A stretch of 55,352 nt of DNA from an uncultured Thermoguttaceae bacterium (GTDB taxonomy: Bacteria; Planctomycetota; Planctomycetia; Pirellulales; Thermoguttaceae): NCBI GenBank assembly GCA_937951625.1, contig CALFBP010000072.1:1-55352 (forward strand). Reading direction: 5' to 3'. Below, one piece after another: positions 47,394 through 55,352 of this stretch. The position numbers were made by a program, and so were the translations under genes. Position 1 is the first letter of the stretch, and the number at the start of each line of letters is the position of its first letter. The notes below the pieces were generated by a model. The model saw nothing but the letters and a program-made list of their open reading frames with translations, ran no database searches and was not told the origin of the DNA.

Positions 47394-47422
47394 ATTGTAG
47401 CTTTCGGCTTCCTCGGAATCAA
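47394..47422 (-). promoter_or_regulatory. Sigma-70-type promoter for the TPR-clpC operon
   Basis: On the minus strand TTGATT (47417-47422), 17-bp spacer, TACAAT (47394-47399). The TPR start codon is about 55 bp downstream. It lies in the 238-bp region shared with the divergent thiamin gene. Confidence 0.6.
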
Positions 47423-47573
47423 GGCAAGCGGAAGTCCAGCTTTGAGTTACGACCCATCGCAACCCTAACAAAAAAACTTCGTTCAGCGGCTTAACATTGC
47501 TGGTTTTGCGTGAACCTAAGTGCTTCGCTCGGGTAGGCTTGCGGAACGGCCACGGTGGTGGCACGATGAACAC

Positions 47574-49337
47574 ATGCAGTACAGCTTCACCCCAGCCGCC
47601 GAAAGAGTCCTGGCCGAGGCGGCCGCCTGGTCCCTGGGAGAGTTCTCCGATTGCCTCGAGGCGCCGGCCGTGCTGCTGGGACTACTGTCCGAGCCGGAAT
47701 GTCGGGCCGCGATTACTCTGTCAGCCTACGGCGTCAATTTATCGACGATCCGCGCGCGGTGGCCTGGCTTGATCCGCCTTTCGACCCGCTATCTCGCTTG
47801 GAAAGGGCTCGGTGCCTCTCCCGAGGCACCCAAAACGGGTGGAATCGCTATCAAACTCATCGCCCCCGAGGTCCTCGATTTCTTTACTCGGATTTCACGG
47901 CGGCTTCGCGCGATGGGACTACCAGAAGAGATGGGCACAGACCATCTTTTGTGGGGTTTGGCTAGTTCCCGCGGGGAGGTAGCCGATTGGCTCCGAGAGA
48001 TGGGCCTAAAACCGCAAGAACTGGAAGCCGAGATTCGCCGTGTTCACGCGGTTGGCCCGCTTCCCGAGGGCGTTAGCCTGGGGGAACCAATTCCTTATGA
48101 TCCCGAACCGCTGCTTGTCGAACCAAGTGAACCGCGCACGGTGGAGTGGCCAACCGACGTTCCCAAGTTCGGCAGCCTGGGAACCGTTGCCGAACCCCAA
48201 GGCGCGGTAGTTCGCGACAATCCACCGATCCGATCAGGCGATTTCGAGGGGGATTCGGGGCCGCGACCCGAACCATGGGAAGTGGATGACGGGCCTGCCG
48301 CGAGAGAACGGTTGCGTGCTTTGCGGGTCCTTGATGCGGCCGGTAATCGGGCGCGCGAGGGGCTGCGTGTGGTCGAGGATTATGTCCGGTTTGTCCTAGA
48401 CGACCGCTTCTTGACCGGTCGTATCAAGGCCCTTCGGCACGACTTGACGTCGCTACTGTCGGTGTTTCCGGCCGCGCAACGCCTCGCCGCCCGGGACACT
48501 CTCGGCGACGTCGGTACCCAATTGGCGACTCCGGCCGAGTGGCGCCGTAGCGACACGGCAAGCGTGCTAGCCGCCAATTTCACACGGTTGCAGGAATCGC
48601 TCCGCAGCCTGGAAGAGTTTGCCAAAATCCTCGATCCCCCCGTGGCGGCCAAGATCGAACAGCTTCGTTACCAGTCCTACACGTTGCACCGAGCCGTGGA
48701 GACGCTTCGAACCAGCGCCGAGCGGTTGCAACACGCCCGGCTTTATGTTTTGATCGACGGCCGGGCCACGCTCGAGGAATTTACCTCATTGGCTCGCGAA
48801 ATCGCGTTCGCGGGAGCCCACGTCATCCAGCTTCGCGACAAACGGCTCGACGACCGCACGCTTTTGCAACGGGCACGAACGCTCCGCCAAATCACGGCCG
48901 AGGCCGGTGCGTTGTTCATCATGAATGACCGACCAGACCTAGCCGTGCTCGCGCAGGCCGATGGCGTCCACGTGGGGCAGGAGGAGTTGACGGTCAAAGA
49001 CGCCCGCGCGATCCTCGGTCCCGAGGCCCTGATCGGGGTTTCGACGCATAGCATCGAGCAGGCCCGACAAGCTGTGCTTGACGGGGCGAACTACCTTGGC
49101 GTGGGGCCCACGTTTCCCTCGGAAACGAAGCATTTCGAGGCATTTCCCGGCGTCGCTTTGCTCCAAGCGGTGGCCGAGGAAATCACGGCGCCCGCCTTCG
49201 CCATCGGCGGCATTGACTTAAAAAACCTGCCACGAGTCCTGGCGAGCGGTTTTCGCCGCGTGGCCGTGGGAGCGGCGATTGCGAATGCGGCCTCGCCCTC
49301 CTCGGTAGTTCGCGAGTTTTTGAAGGCCTTGGGCTGA
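47574..49337 (+). CDS. Clp_N domain / ThiD2 / ThiE fusion: thiamin-phosphate synthase
   Basis: 587 aa. Residues 1-160 resemble the two-repeat Clp N domain (SFTPAAERVLAEAAAWSLGE, TDHLLWGLASSRGEVADWL). A Pro/Glu-rich linker runs to about 245. Residues 247-385 match the ThiD2 domain (LRVLDAAGNRAREGLRVVED, YVRFVLDD), an HMP-phosphate kinase in related fusions. Residues 388-587 are ThiE: IQLRDK (418-423), NDR (451-453), DGVHVGQ (463-469), GVSTHS (488-493), LGVGPTFPSETK (508-519), AIGGI (543-547). ThiE joins HMP-PP and thiazole phosphate. Start ATG 47574 gives the normal Clp_N beginning. No TPP riboswitch seen. The Clp_N part may mediate recruitment to Clp chaperones; this is inferred. Confidence 0.88.
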   Translation: MQYSFTPAAERVLAEAAAWSLGEFSDCLEAPAVLLGLLSEPECRAAITLSAYGVNLSTIRARWPGLIRLSTRYLAWKGLGASPEAPKTGGIAIKLIAPEVLDFFTRISRRLRAMGLPEEMGTDHLLWGLASSRGEVADWLREMGLKPQELEAEIRRVHAVGPLPEGVSLGEPIPYDPEPLLVEPSEPRTVEWPTDVPKFGSLGTVAEPQGAVVRDNPPIRSGDFEGDSGPRPEPWEVDDGPAARERLRALRVLDAAGNRAREGLRVVEDYVRFVLDDRFLTGRIKALRHDLTSLLSVFPAAQRLAARDTLGDVGTQLATPAEWRRSDTASVLAANFTRLQESLRSLEEFAKILDPPVAAKIEQLRYQSYTLHRAVETLRTSAERLQHARLYVLIDGRATLEEFTSLAREIAFAGAHVIQLRDKRLDDRTLLQRARTLRQITAEAGALFIMNDRPDLAVLAQADGVHVGQEELTVKDARAILGPEALIGVSTHSIEQARQAVLDGANYLGVGPTFPSETKHFEAFPGVALLQAVAEEITAPAFAIGGIDLKNLPRVLASGFRRVAVGAAIANAASPSSVVREFLKALG

Positions 49338-49431
49338 TGGCCCTTGGTACCTGGCCTCGCCAAAGCGGGGGATTCCTGGGCTTGAGGGCTCCCTTGTCAT
49401 CGTGCGCGGGCCCGAGAAGGGAGTCTCGCCC

Positions 49432-50097
49432 TCATGCTTCCTGCTCGAGAAGCTGCATGAGCAATCGCCGGATTTCCTTGGGCACCTTGGGGTGGTACCC
49501 ACTCCAGATGCCGCGGAGGACTCCTTGGCCGTCCAGCACGAAGGTGGTGGGAAAACCGCGGAGTCCCGCGAGGCGATCAAAGGCCAAGCGTGTCTTCAGG
49601 CCCGGATCGTGATAGGTGGGCACGTCGTAATTCGCTTGTGCGAGAAACTGTTCGGTTTCGTACTTTAAATCCTCGACATCTTCATTCCGACCCGGCCCAC
49701 ACGATACCAAAAAAATGCAGAACCGGGGATTTTCCCGAAATTCCTCGGCCAGCGCGACCAGATGGGGAAGCTCGGCGCGGCACGGTGGACACCACGTGCC
49801 CCAAAAGTTGACCAGAACAACCTTGCCAGCGAGATCTTCGAGCTGGACGGGCTTTCCCTCTCCCGTCAGCGGTTCCAAAACCAAAAGCGGAAGTCTCTTG
49901 CCCAACGCCGGGTGGAAAGAAGCCTGCAAACCCTGGCCTTCGAGGTCTTCCCAAATCGTGGGCAGCACGAGCCACGCTACCGTCAAAAGCCCGAGCAAGA
50001 CCAGCCCCCCCAAGGCGACGACAAGCCAGTTGCTTACCTCTCCGCGTCTTCGCATTGCCTGGGCTCTTGCGAGAGTCCTGATTTGTGATAGTCTCAT
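49432..50097 (-). CDS. Membrane-anchored thioredoxin-like protein (TlpA/ResA family)
   Basis: 221 aa. A membrane segment at 23-46 (NWLVVALGGLVLLGLLTVAWLV) places the catalytic domain outside. The active site is WCPPC (102-106) in VVLVNFWGTWCPPCRAELPH. FPTTFVLDGQGVLRG holds the cis-Pro. TlpA/ResA proteins reduce or form disulfides in periplasmic substrates such as c-type cytochromes. It ends 94 bp from the thiamin gene in convergent orientation. The start could be the ATG at 50097 or Met15. Confidence 0.9.
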   Translation of the reverse strand: MRLSQIRTLARAQAMRRRGEVSNWLVVALGGLVLLGLLTVAWLVLPTIWEDLEGQGLQASFHPALGKRLPLLVLEPLTGEGKPVQLEDLAGKVVLVNFWGTWCPPCRAELPHLVALAEEFRENPRFCIFLVSCGPGRNEDVEDLKYETEQFLAQANYDVPTYHDPGLKTRLAFDRLAGLRGFPTTFVLDGQGVLRGIWSGYHPKVPKEIRRLLMQLLEQEA

Positions 50098-50278
50098 AGA
50101 CCAACGCTTTCTTGAAAACCGTTTGGGTGGCGAGGCAAAAGGAGACGGGCTGCGGTGGCCAGCGGCGCCGGGCCAGCAGCGTTTCTTCGCGTCGTTTCCC
50201 GAACGTTTCGATACCTCTTGTCGGACGGTGCGACAGTCGTTTGCGCCGTCGCATCATTTTATCTTGCCGAAAAACGTC

Positions 50279-50893
50279 ATGGCCAGTAACGATCCTGGCG
50301 TCGGCCAACGCATCGAGGTGGAACAGAAGTTTCCCGTCACGGATTTGGCCGAAGTCGAGTCGCGGTTGCTCGCCCTGGGGGCGTCGATTTCCCCAGCGCT
50401 TCGCGAGTCGGACATCTACTTCGCTCACCCGTGCCGCGATTTTGCCGCGAGCGACGAGGCCCTCCGCCTTCGCTGCTCGGATCGAGGGCAGTGGATTACG
50501 TACAAAGGACCGAAAATCGACGCGACGACAAAAACCCGCCGCGAAATCGACCTTGCCTTGCCTGGCGACGCCGACGTTGATCGCCAATGGCGGCCTTTGC
50601 TCGAAGCCCTGGGATTCCGGCCAATCGCCGAGGTCTCCAAACGTCGCCGCAAGGCGATCGTGCTTTGGCAAGGCCGGCAGATCGAGGTTTCGCTCGATGA
50701 GGTCGACCGCGTCGGCACGTTCGTCGAGTTGGAAATCGTGACCGAGGCCGGCGACCTCGACGCGGCCCGGGCCGCGATCGCCTCGCTCGCCGAGCACATG
50801 CGACTAAGCGGCAGCGAGCGCCGCAGCTACCTGGAACTGCTTACGCGGCAAGGTGGACAACCCCCAGCCGGGCAGGGGCGTCCTGCGTCTTAG
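50279..50893 (+). CDS. CYTH domain protein (class IV adenylate cyclase / thiamin triphosphatase-like)
   Basis: 204 aa. The signature ExExK is IEVEQKF near the N terminus. Alternating charged strands follow (ALRLRCSD, WITYKGPKID, REIDLALP, KRRRKAIVLWQGRQIEVSLD, GTFVELEIVTEAGD), forming the triphosphate tunnel. Members include CyaB cyclases, ThTPases and polyphosphatases; no choice is possible from sequence. The ATG at 50279 is supported by the family N terminus. It overlaps the 3' end of the BON gene by 4 bp. Confidence 0.88.
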   Translation: MASNDPGVGQRIEVEQKFPVTDLAEVESRLLALGASISPALRESDIYFAHPCRDFAASDEALRLRCSDRGQWITYKGPKIDATTKTRREIDLALPGDADVDRQWRPLLEALGFRPIAEVSKRRRKAIVLWQGRQIEVSLDEVDRVGTFVELEIVTEAGDLDAARAAIASLAEHMRLSGSERRSYLELLTRQGGQPPAGQGRPAS

Positions 50894-51141
50894 TCGGGGA
50901 GGTCCGATGGTTCCGCGCTCGTGCGGAACATCGGAGCGACTTCCAACTCGTTGAGCACGCCCTGGACCCCCTCGATGCGGCGAATGGCCTCTTGGGCCAT
51001 CTGTTTCTGAAAATAGGAGTGAACCACTCCGCAAAGCCTGACGAGACCGTGATCGGCCTCGAACCGCAGGTTCCTCCCCGCCAGATAAGGATTTCGCTTC
51101 AGCGCGGTCTGGATTCGCTCTTTCAAATACGCCTCGGCCAT
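50890..51141 (-). CDS. BON domain protein
   Basis: 83 aa. A single BON domain: LKERIQTALKRNPYLAG, GLVRLCGVVHSYFQKQMAQE, IEGVQGVLNELEV. No signal peptide, so it is probably cytoplasmic. BON domains may bind phospholipids or other ligands. The 3' end overlaps the CYTH gene, convergent. Confidence 0.8.
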   Translation of the reverse strand: MAEAYLKERIQTALKRNPYLAGRNLRFEADHGLVRLCGVVHSYFQKQMAQEAIRRIEGVQGVLNELEVAPMFRTSAEPSDLPD

Positions 51142-51605
51142 CGATGCTCGCCTTAAGTTGGAAGCTGCCCGTCAGGCAAAACGCTCCGAGGCGATCTCCA
51201 GGCACGCGACTTGCCCCGGCGTCCTGACGATTCCTGTTCACATCCATCGGCAACGCGCGGTTTTTTTGGCAAGCGAAACCTGTCGCGGAAGATCTTCTTT
51301 CCACAAAAACTACTCAGGTTTTGAGGGAGCTGCGGATTGAGCGGGGGGGAGCGAGTCGGCTAGCAACGCGTGGTCGGCCCCACGTTGAACGATGAGCAGT
51401 GCAGTGGTCGCCGAAATCAGCAGCCCCGCTCGTGAACACGCAAAATCGCTTTCAAGAAAATCGACAGTCGCTCGGCACGAAAATCGTCATCCGCCCGCAG
51501 CGAAAATCGTCAGTCGCCAGGCACGAAAACAGGCGATGCTCGGCGTGAGAATAGTGGATCGCCGAAGGTCGTTGTGGACCGCCATCGGTTGACGCTTTCA
51601 GGCCC
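51142..51605. other. Intergenic region with a 23-bp tandem array
   Basis: About 464 bp between BON (minus) and the trxB stop (minus). The 51456-51568 array is listed separately. An open frame through it (51392-51592) encodes only repeat-derived basic peptides, with no Shine-Dalgarno. Confidence 0.4.
51456..51568 (+). repeat. Diverging 23-bp tandem repeat, about five units
   Basis: Units start at 51456, 51479, 51502, 51525 and 51547. The common part is GAAAATCGTCAGTCGCC plus AGGCAC; the last two units have drifted. A periodic array without spacers, so not a CRISPR. It sits downstream of trxB. Confidence 0.7.
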
Positions 51606-52652
51606 TCACAGGCCTTTAGCCGCCAGCCAGCGTTCGGCGTCGAGGGCGGCCATGCAGCCAGTGCCGGCGGCAGTGACGGCTTGGCGGTAGTAATCGTCGC
51701 CGACGTCGCCAGCGGCGAACACGCCTTCCACGCTCGTGTAGGTGCGGAAAGGCGTGGTCCACTTGATATAACCCTTGGGGGTCAGTTCGAGTTGCCCGCC
51801 GAGAAAGGCGGTGTTGGGCGTGTGGCCGATGGCCAAGAAGACCCCGGCGGCCTCAAGCTCCAGCTCCGGCTCGCCGACCGTGCTCGCCAGACGCACGCCG
51901 GTGACGCCCTTCTGATCGTCGCCGAGCACCTCGATCAGGGTGCGGTTCCACTGGATTTGGATTTTCGGATTGTTCAAGGCCCGTTGGGCCATGATCTTCG
52001 AGGCTCGGAGCTGGTCGCGGCGATGAACCATGTAGACCACGCTGCCGAATTTCGTCAGATAATCGGCCTCTTCGACGGCGGAATCGCCGCCGCCGACCAC
52101 GACGAGCGGCTTGTTGCGAAACCGCGGCAGGGCGCCGTCACAGACCGCGCAGGCGCTCACCCCCCGGTTTTTGAAACGTTCCTCGGAAGGCAAGCCCAGG
52201 TAATTGGCCCTCGCTCCCGTGGCCACGATCACCGCATGGGCCTCGTAGGTTTGGCCATCGGAGGCATTCAGCCGGAACGGACGGACGCTGAAATCGACGC
52301 TGGTGACATCTTCGGTCACCACCCGCGTCCCGAAGTTGATCGCCTGCTGACGCATCAGCTCCATGAGTTCCGGCCCGGTGACCCCCTCCTTGGCGTGCTG
52401 AGGCAACCCGTCGCGCCGTTCCCGGGAAAGAGACGAATCGAGATACTGCTCCAAGTTTCCTGCTGGGAAGCCCGGATAATTCTCCACCTCGGTGGTCAAA
52501 GCCAATTGTCCCAACGGGAGCGTTCCGGCCAAGCGATTCTCTTCGGTCACTGCTCCCTCGAAGAGGAGCGGGTTGAGGGCCGCTCGCGCTGTGTAGATCG
52601 CTGCCGTCCAGCCGGCCGGTCCACTGCCGATAATGATCACTTTTTCCGCCAC
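51606..52652 (-). CDS. trxB: Thioredoxin reductase
   Basis: 348 aa. NADPH-dependent FAD enzyme. [16 protein letters not shown] is the FAD loop, CAVCDG is the redox pair (CxxC), [10 protein letters not shown] the NADPH loop and [15 protein letters not shown] the second FAD site. GTG 52652 (AEKVIIIGS) is preferred since AGGAG lies upstream; the longer ORF begins at 52709. Relative to E. coli TrxB there is an extra loop of about 25 residues after GFPAGN ([19 protein letters not shown]), which I associate with planctomycetes. Confidence 0.95.
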   Translation of the reverse strand: MAEKVIIIGSGPAGWTAAIYTARAALNPLLFEGAVTEENRLAGTLPLGQLALTTEVENYPGFPAGNLEQYLDSSLSRERRDGLPQHAKEGVTGPELMELMRQQAINFGTRVVTEDVTSVDFSVRPFRLNASDGQTYEAHAVIVATGARANYLGLPSEERFKNRGVSACAVCDGALPRFRNKPLVVVGGGDSAVEEADYLTKFGSVVYMVHRRDQLRASKIMAQRALNNPKIQIQWNRTLIEVLGDDQKGVTGVRLASTVGEPELELEAAGVFLAIGHTPNTAFLGGQLELTPKGYIKWTTPFRTYTSVEGVFAAGDVGDDYYRQAVTAAGTGCMAALDAERWLAAKGL

Positions 52653-52837
52653 CGAGGTTACTCCTGCGTCTAGTTTCAAGTTTCCCATGCCGTCAGGCCC
52701 GGCCGCCACCGTACAAGCCCTTCAAAACACCGATGTGAAGAAACGCCCGCTTGGCGGCCATTCACGGGAACTGCCCCTTCCCGTCTCGCCCGAGGCACAC
52801 GATCCTGCGATTCGACGAAACCTGTCAGCGACCGACT

Positions 52838-52867
52838 ACTGTACAGCCCGATACGGGCATTTGACAA
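52838..52867 (-). promoter_or_regulatory. Sigma-70-type promoter for trxB
   Basis: On the minus strand TTGTCA (52862-52867), an 18-bp spacer, TACAGT (52838-52843). The trxB start is about 186 bp downstream. Confidence 0.4.
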
Positions 52868-52918
52868 GGGTTCGGCGGGCTTGGACTGGAGCGTCGAGCG
52901 TGGGATGAAAGGTCAAGC

Positions 52919-53776
52919 CTAGCGATTTCGCCGCCTCCAACGCTTGACCAGGCTCCAGGGGATGACCAACACGATCCACAGTGCAACAAACCAGGGCGCG
53001 ATGGCGACCAGCGCGATCGAAACGCCTTGCGCAGTGGACGCCAACCGGTCGAGCGAGCCCACCCAGGCTCGGCGCACCTGAGTCAGGTAGGTCGGCGCTT
53101 CCCCAGGCTTGTAACGTTGAAGCTCTTCGACCGACAACTCCAAGGTACTCATCGCTGCGAGGCTGTCCAACATGCGGACACGGCCTTCGAGCCGTTCGAT
53201 TTCGCCGCGAACTCTGGCCAGTTCATTTTCGACCCTTAACACCTCCTCGAGTTTCCCGGTCGCCGTCTCCAGTAGTTTGAGCAGACGTTCCTCTTGTTTT
53301 TTGAGATTGCGGACCCGCGCTTGAACGTCGTAGTATTCCTCGCTCACATCTTCGGAGCGGGACGACACCGTGCGGACCTCGCCAAGGCGCTGGACCTCGG
53401 CCAACAAACCGTCGTACTGTTCGACCGGCACGCGGATCGTCCAACGCCCGCTCCGCGGGCTGCCCGGAGAACCCAATATCGTTCTCTGCGCGACATATCC
53501 CGAAAACTTTTTGACCAGTGATTCGATGCGCTCGGGAATCCCCGTGAAGTCTTCCACCACCAACTGTGCGGAAGCCGTATAAATGATCTTGCGTTGGAGG
53601 CTCTCTACCTTTGGCAGGCCCTGATCGCTTTGCGCCATTCCGCCAGGGCTTGGAGCGATGGCATCCATTGTTGGCGCAGCCGATTGCCCTGTTTCGCTCG
53701 ATGTCGAGGCAAATTCTGCCCGACCACACCCAATCAAGAGCGACAAGCATAGCCCCATCGCAAATCGCAAAGTCAT
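52919..53776 (-). CDS. DUF4349 lipoprotein with C-terminal membrane anchor
   Basis: About 285 aa. Lipobox LIGC at residues 14-17 follows a short signal peptide. The middle is a DUF4349 domain: IIYTASAQLVVEDF, IRVPVEQYDGLLAEVQRLG and EEYYDVQARVRNLKKQEERL, with a coiled coil to about residue 210 (LARVRGEIERLEGRVRML). A hydrophobic stretch near the C terminus (GVSIALVAIAPWFVALWIVL) and a basic tail would anchor it. The start at 53776 follows GAGGGGCG; an in-frame Met at 53791 is also possible. Confidence 0.85.
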   Translation of the reverse strand: MTLRFAMGLCLSLLIGCGRAEFASTSSETGQSAAPTMDAIAPSPGGMAQSDQGLPKVESLQRKIIYTASAQLVVEDFTGIPERIESLVKKFSGYVAQRTILGSPGSPRSGRWTIRVPVEQYDGLLAEVQRLGEVRTVSSRSEDVSEEYYDVQARVRNLKKQEERLLKLLETATGKLEEVLRVENELARVRGEIERLEGRVRMLDSLAAMSTLELSVEELQRYKPGEAPTYLTQVRRAWVGSLDRLASTAQGVSIALVAIAPWFVALWIVLVIPWSLVKRWRRRNR

Positions 53777-54179
53777 GGTCGCGCCCCTCATTCGAGTTGA
53801 ATCGCCAAGCCGCAAGATAAGAGCCTTTTGGCGAGCGGTTTATTCCCGCATCGCGCCCGGTTTGTCCGGTAAAAACGCGGATCGGGAAAAGGCCGTTGCT
53901 AGCAACCTTGCGTTCGAAGGGCGTGCCGCGAGTCGAGCGATATCCTGTCCTGCGACGCAAACCAGCGAAGCGGTGGAACCGGGCGACTTGCGTGCCGGTT
54001 CCAACATTCGCCCACGCCAGTCGAACCGACGTCGTTCGCTTGACACCTTTCTCTTGACGCGGCGACGGGCCTTGTCAGAAAATGGGGTCGCAACCCGTGA
54101 CTCCAAAGCCCTCGGCGAAACCGCGCCGTTGGAGCCGTCCGTTTCTAGCTCATGCGAAAATGTCCTCGCAGAAAGAAAG
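53777..54179. other. Divergent intergenic region
   Basis: About 400 bp between the DUF4349 gene and the DUF1080 gene. No clear promoter, repeat or small gene recognised. Confidence 0.3.
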
Positions 54180-55004
54180 ATGCCCATGGGAGCTCGCTGG
54201 ACTCTCGTATATTTCCTGCCGGTGGCTACGATGCTGGTCATTCTCACGCCTTGGGGAGTTGTGTCCGGTGCGGAGATCGGCGCGGACGGCCTTGGGTATG
54301 AGGATGGGCCATTTCTGCCCAATTCGCCATGGCGGGTCCACGACCGGAAGCGGCCGCAACCGCCGCGGATCGAGCCGGGCAGCGCCGGATTGAGCGACAA
54401 GGCAGCCACCCCGCCATCCGACGCGATTGTGCTTTTCGACGGCAAGGACCTCTCGCAGTGGGAAGGCGGAAATCCCCAGGGCATCGAAAACGGCACCATC
54501 AACATCCGTAAGACCGGGGGCTTGCGTTCCAAAAAGAAGTTCGGCGACTGTCAACTCCATGTCGAATGGTCCACGCCCCCTGAGCCTGACGGCGGCAACT
54601 TGCAGTGGGGCAATAGCGGCGTGTTGATGATGGGCCTGTTCGAGGTCCAGATTCTCGAATCCCATGCCAGCCACATTTACGCCGACGGAAACGCGGGCGC
54701 GATCTATGGGCAGTATCCGGCGTTGGTCAATCCCGCGCGAAAGCCCGGCGAGTGGCAGAGCTTCGACATCGTGTTCCTCGCCCCGCGGTTCGAGGGCGAG
54801 AAACTGGTCCGTCCCGCTTACTTAACGGTCTTTTTCAACGGCGTGCTGGTCCAGTACCATCGGCCCGTGCTCGGCGAGGTCGCCCATCGCAGCCTGCCGG
54901 CCTACCGCCATCCGATCAGCGAAGGCCCGATCGTCTTGCAAGAACATGGCTCAGCAGTGCGGTTCCGCAACATTTGGGTGCGCCCGCTGAAACTTGAGGA
55001 TTGA
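54180..55004 (+). CDS. DUF1080 protein, 3-keto-disaccharide hydrolase fold
   Basis: 274 aa. Signal peptide FLPVATMLVILTPWGVVSGA. A jelly-roll domain follows: AIVLFDGKDLSQWEGGNP, FGDCQLHVEWSTP, GNSGVLMMGLFEVQILES, YGQYPALVNPARKPGEWQSF and EHGSAVRFRNIWVRPL. The family includes 3-keto-glycoside hydrolases and many planctomycete exported proteins; the substrate is unknown. The ATG at 54180 precedes MPMGARWTLV. The gene is followed 114 bp later, on the opposite strand, by an oxidoreductase of the kind that could make or use keto-sugars. Confidence 0.88.
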   Translation: MPMGARWTLVYFLPVATMLVILTPWGVVSGAEIGADGLGYEDGPFLPNSPWRVHDRKRPQPPRIEPGSAGLSDKAATPPSDAIVLFDGKDLSQWEGGNPQGIENGTINIRKTGGLRSKKKFGDCQLHVEWSTPPEPDGGNLQWGNSGVLMMGLFEVQILESHASHIYADGNAGAIYGQYPALVNPARKPGEWQSFDIVFLAPRFEGEKLVRPAYLTVFFNGVLVQYHRPVLGEVAHRSLPAYRHPISEGPIVLQEHGSAVRFRNIWVRPLKLED

Positions 55005-55118
55005 TTGCTCGATCAAAGGAACCAACGCCAATCGCTTTGGGGTTGCTGGCAAACCTGCTTGAAAGTCGTATCGTAACGAAGTCAGCCGTTTGGTGTTGTA
55101 GGGCAGGCTGCGCGTGGC

Positions 55119-55352
55119 TTACACCCCTTGGGGCGTTGCCCAATGGGCCTCGCGATACTGGCGGCGGAGCATGGCGGCGGCCTCGGGATCGCCGGGAATG
55201 GTCTCGGTCTCGGGGTCGAAACGCACGACCCTGCCCACGCGGGTAGCGATGTTGCCCAGGTGGCACAAGGCCGTGGTCAGGTGATTGATCTCGATGTCGG
55301 CGTTGGGCTTTGCCCCGGTTCGGACGCAGGCGAGAAAATTGTCGTGGTGAGC
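55119..55352 (-). CDS. Gfo/Idh/MocA family oxidoreductase, C-terminal fragment (runs off the window)
   Basis: The visible 77 codons begin at the window edge and end at TAA 55119-55121. The encoded sequence includes HHDNFLACVRTGAKPNADIE, INHLTTALCHLGNIATRVGR and FDPETETIPGDPEAAAMLR, then RQYREAHW. This is the C-terminal signature of planctomycete Gfo/Idh/MocA NAD-dependent sugar dehydrogenases. The N-terminal Rossmann domain lies outside the window. Confidence 0.85.
   Translation of the reverse strand, partial: AHHDNFLACVRTGAKPNADIEINHLTTALCHLGNIATRVGRVVRFDPETETIPGDPEAAAMLRRQYREAHWATPQGV

Noticed and set aside
47336-47573. A TPP riboswitch upstream of the thiamin fusion gene
   Set aside because: The conserved CUGAGA and the later THI-box stretches were not found.
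51456-51568. A CRISPR array
   Set aside because: The 23-bp units are contiguous with no unique spacers, and no cas gene is near.

Overview
The window is GC-rich bacterial DNA from a member of the Planctomycetota, most likely the Pirellulales or a relative. The basis is a prepilin-type DUF1559 protein with a TTR-like lipoprotein partner, a DUF1080 (3-keto-disaccharide hydrolase) protein, a Gfo/Idh/MocA oxidoreductase tail, a planctomycete-style TrxB insertion, Gram-negative lipid A genes (lpxD, lpxI), and a REP/RAYT repeat system of a type I associate with this phylum. No rRNA, tRNA or CRISPR array was found.

Layout. 1-1.6 kb: a RAYT-type transposase with a small companion ORF, bounded by REP palindromes. 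1.5-6.1 kb (minus): a glycogen phosphorylase - thioesterase - quinone reductase cluster, then rlmN. 6.4-9.3 kb (plus): lpxD, lpxI, pterin dehydratase. 9.3-21 kb: an outer-membrane barrel protein, a small zinc ribbon, a large KaiC-like/PPDK_N fusion, a beta-propeller c-type cytochrome, hypothetical proteins and a diadenylate cyclase. 21-27 kb: rpsA, hisA, a variant EF-G and a lysine-rich histone-like protein. 27.2-30.8 kb: a two-gene operon encoding a fused E1 alpha-beta 2-oxoacid dehydrogenase and a lipoyl-KAS III fusion. 31-33 kb: repeats and a membrane zincin-like gene. 32.8-39.8 kb: PPi-type PFK with an overlapping GAT-like gene, a phosphohexomutase, a four-zinc-ribbon membrane protein, leuB. 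39.9-50 kb: TTR lipoprotein/DUF1559, transketolase, TPR-clpC operon, a divergent Clp_N-ThiD2-ThiE fusion, thioredoxin-like protein. 50-55 kb: CYTH, BON, trxB, DUF4349 lipoprotein, DUF1080 protein and a truncated oxidoreductase.

Most striking is the pair at 27.2-30.8 kb. A complete E1 is followed by a lipoyl domain fused directly to a KAS III with an intact Cys-His-Asn triad, and no E2 acyltransferase or E3 is nearby. The simplest reading is an acyl relay from a 2-oxoacid through ThDP and lipoyl lysine to the KAS III cysteine, bypassing acyl-CoA. Second is a thiamin enzyme (HMP-P kinase plus thiamin-phosphate synthase) carrying a ClpC-type N domain and divergently transcribed from clpC. Third is the KaiC-like/PPDK_N protein with a lost P-loop. 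Fourth is the RAYT/REP system, whose transposase has an altered HUH motif.

Several genes have near-consensus sigma-70 promoters with 16-18 bp spacers, found by eye. Start codons were reassigned where a Shine-Dalgarno sequence or family alignment argued for it; such cases are stated.
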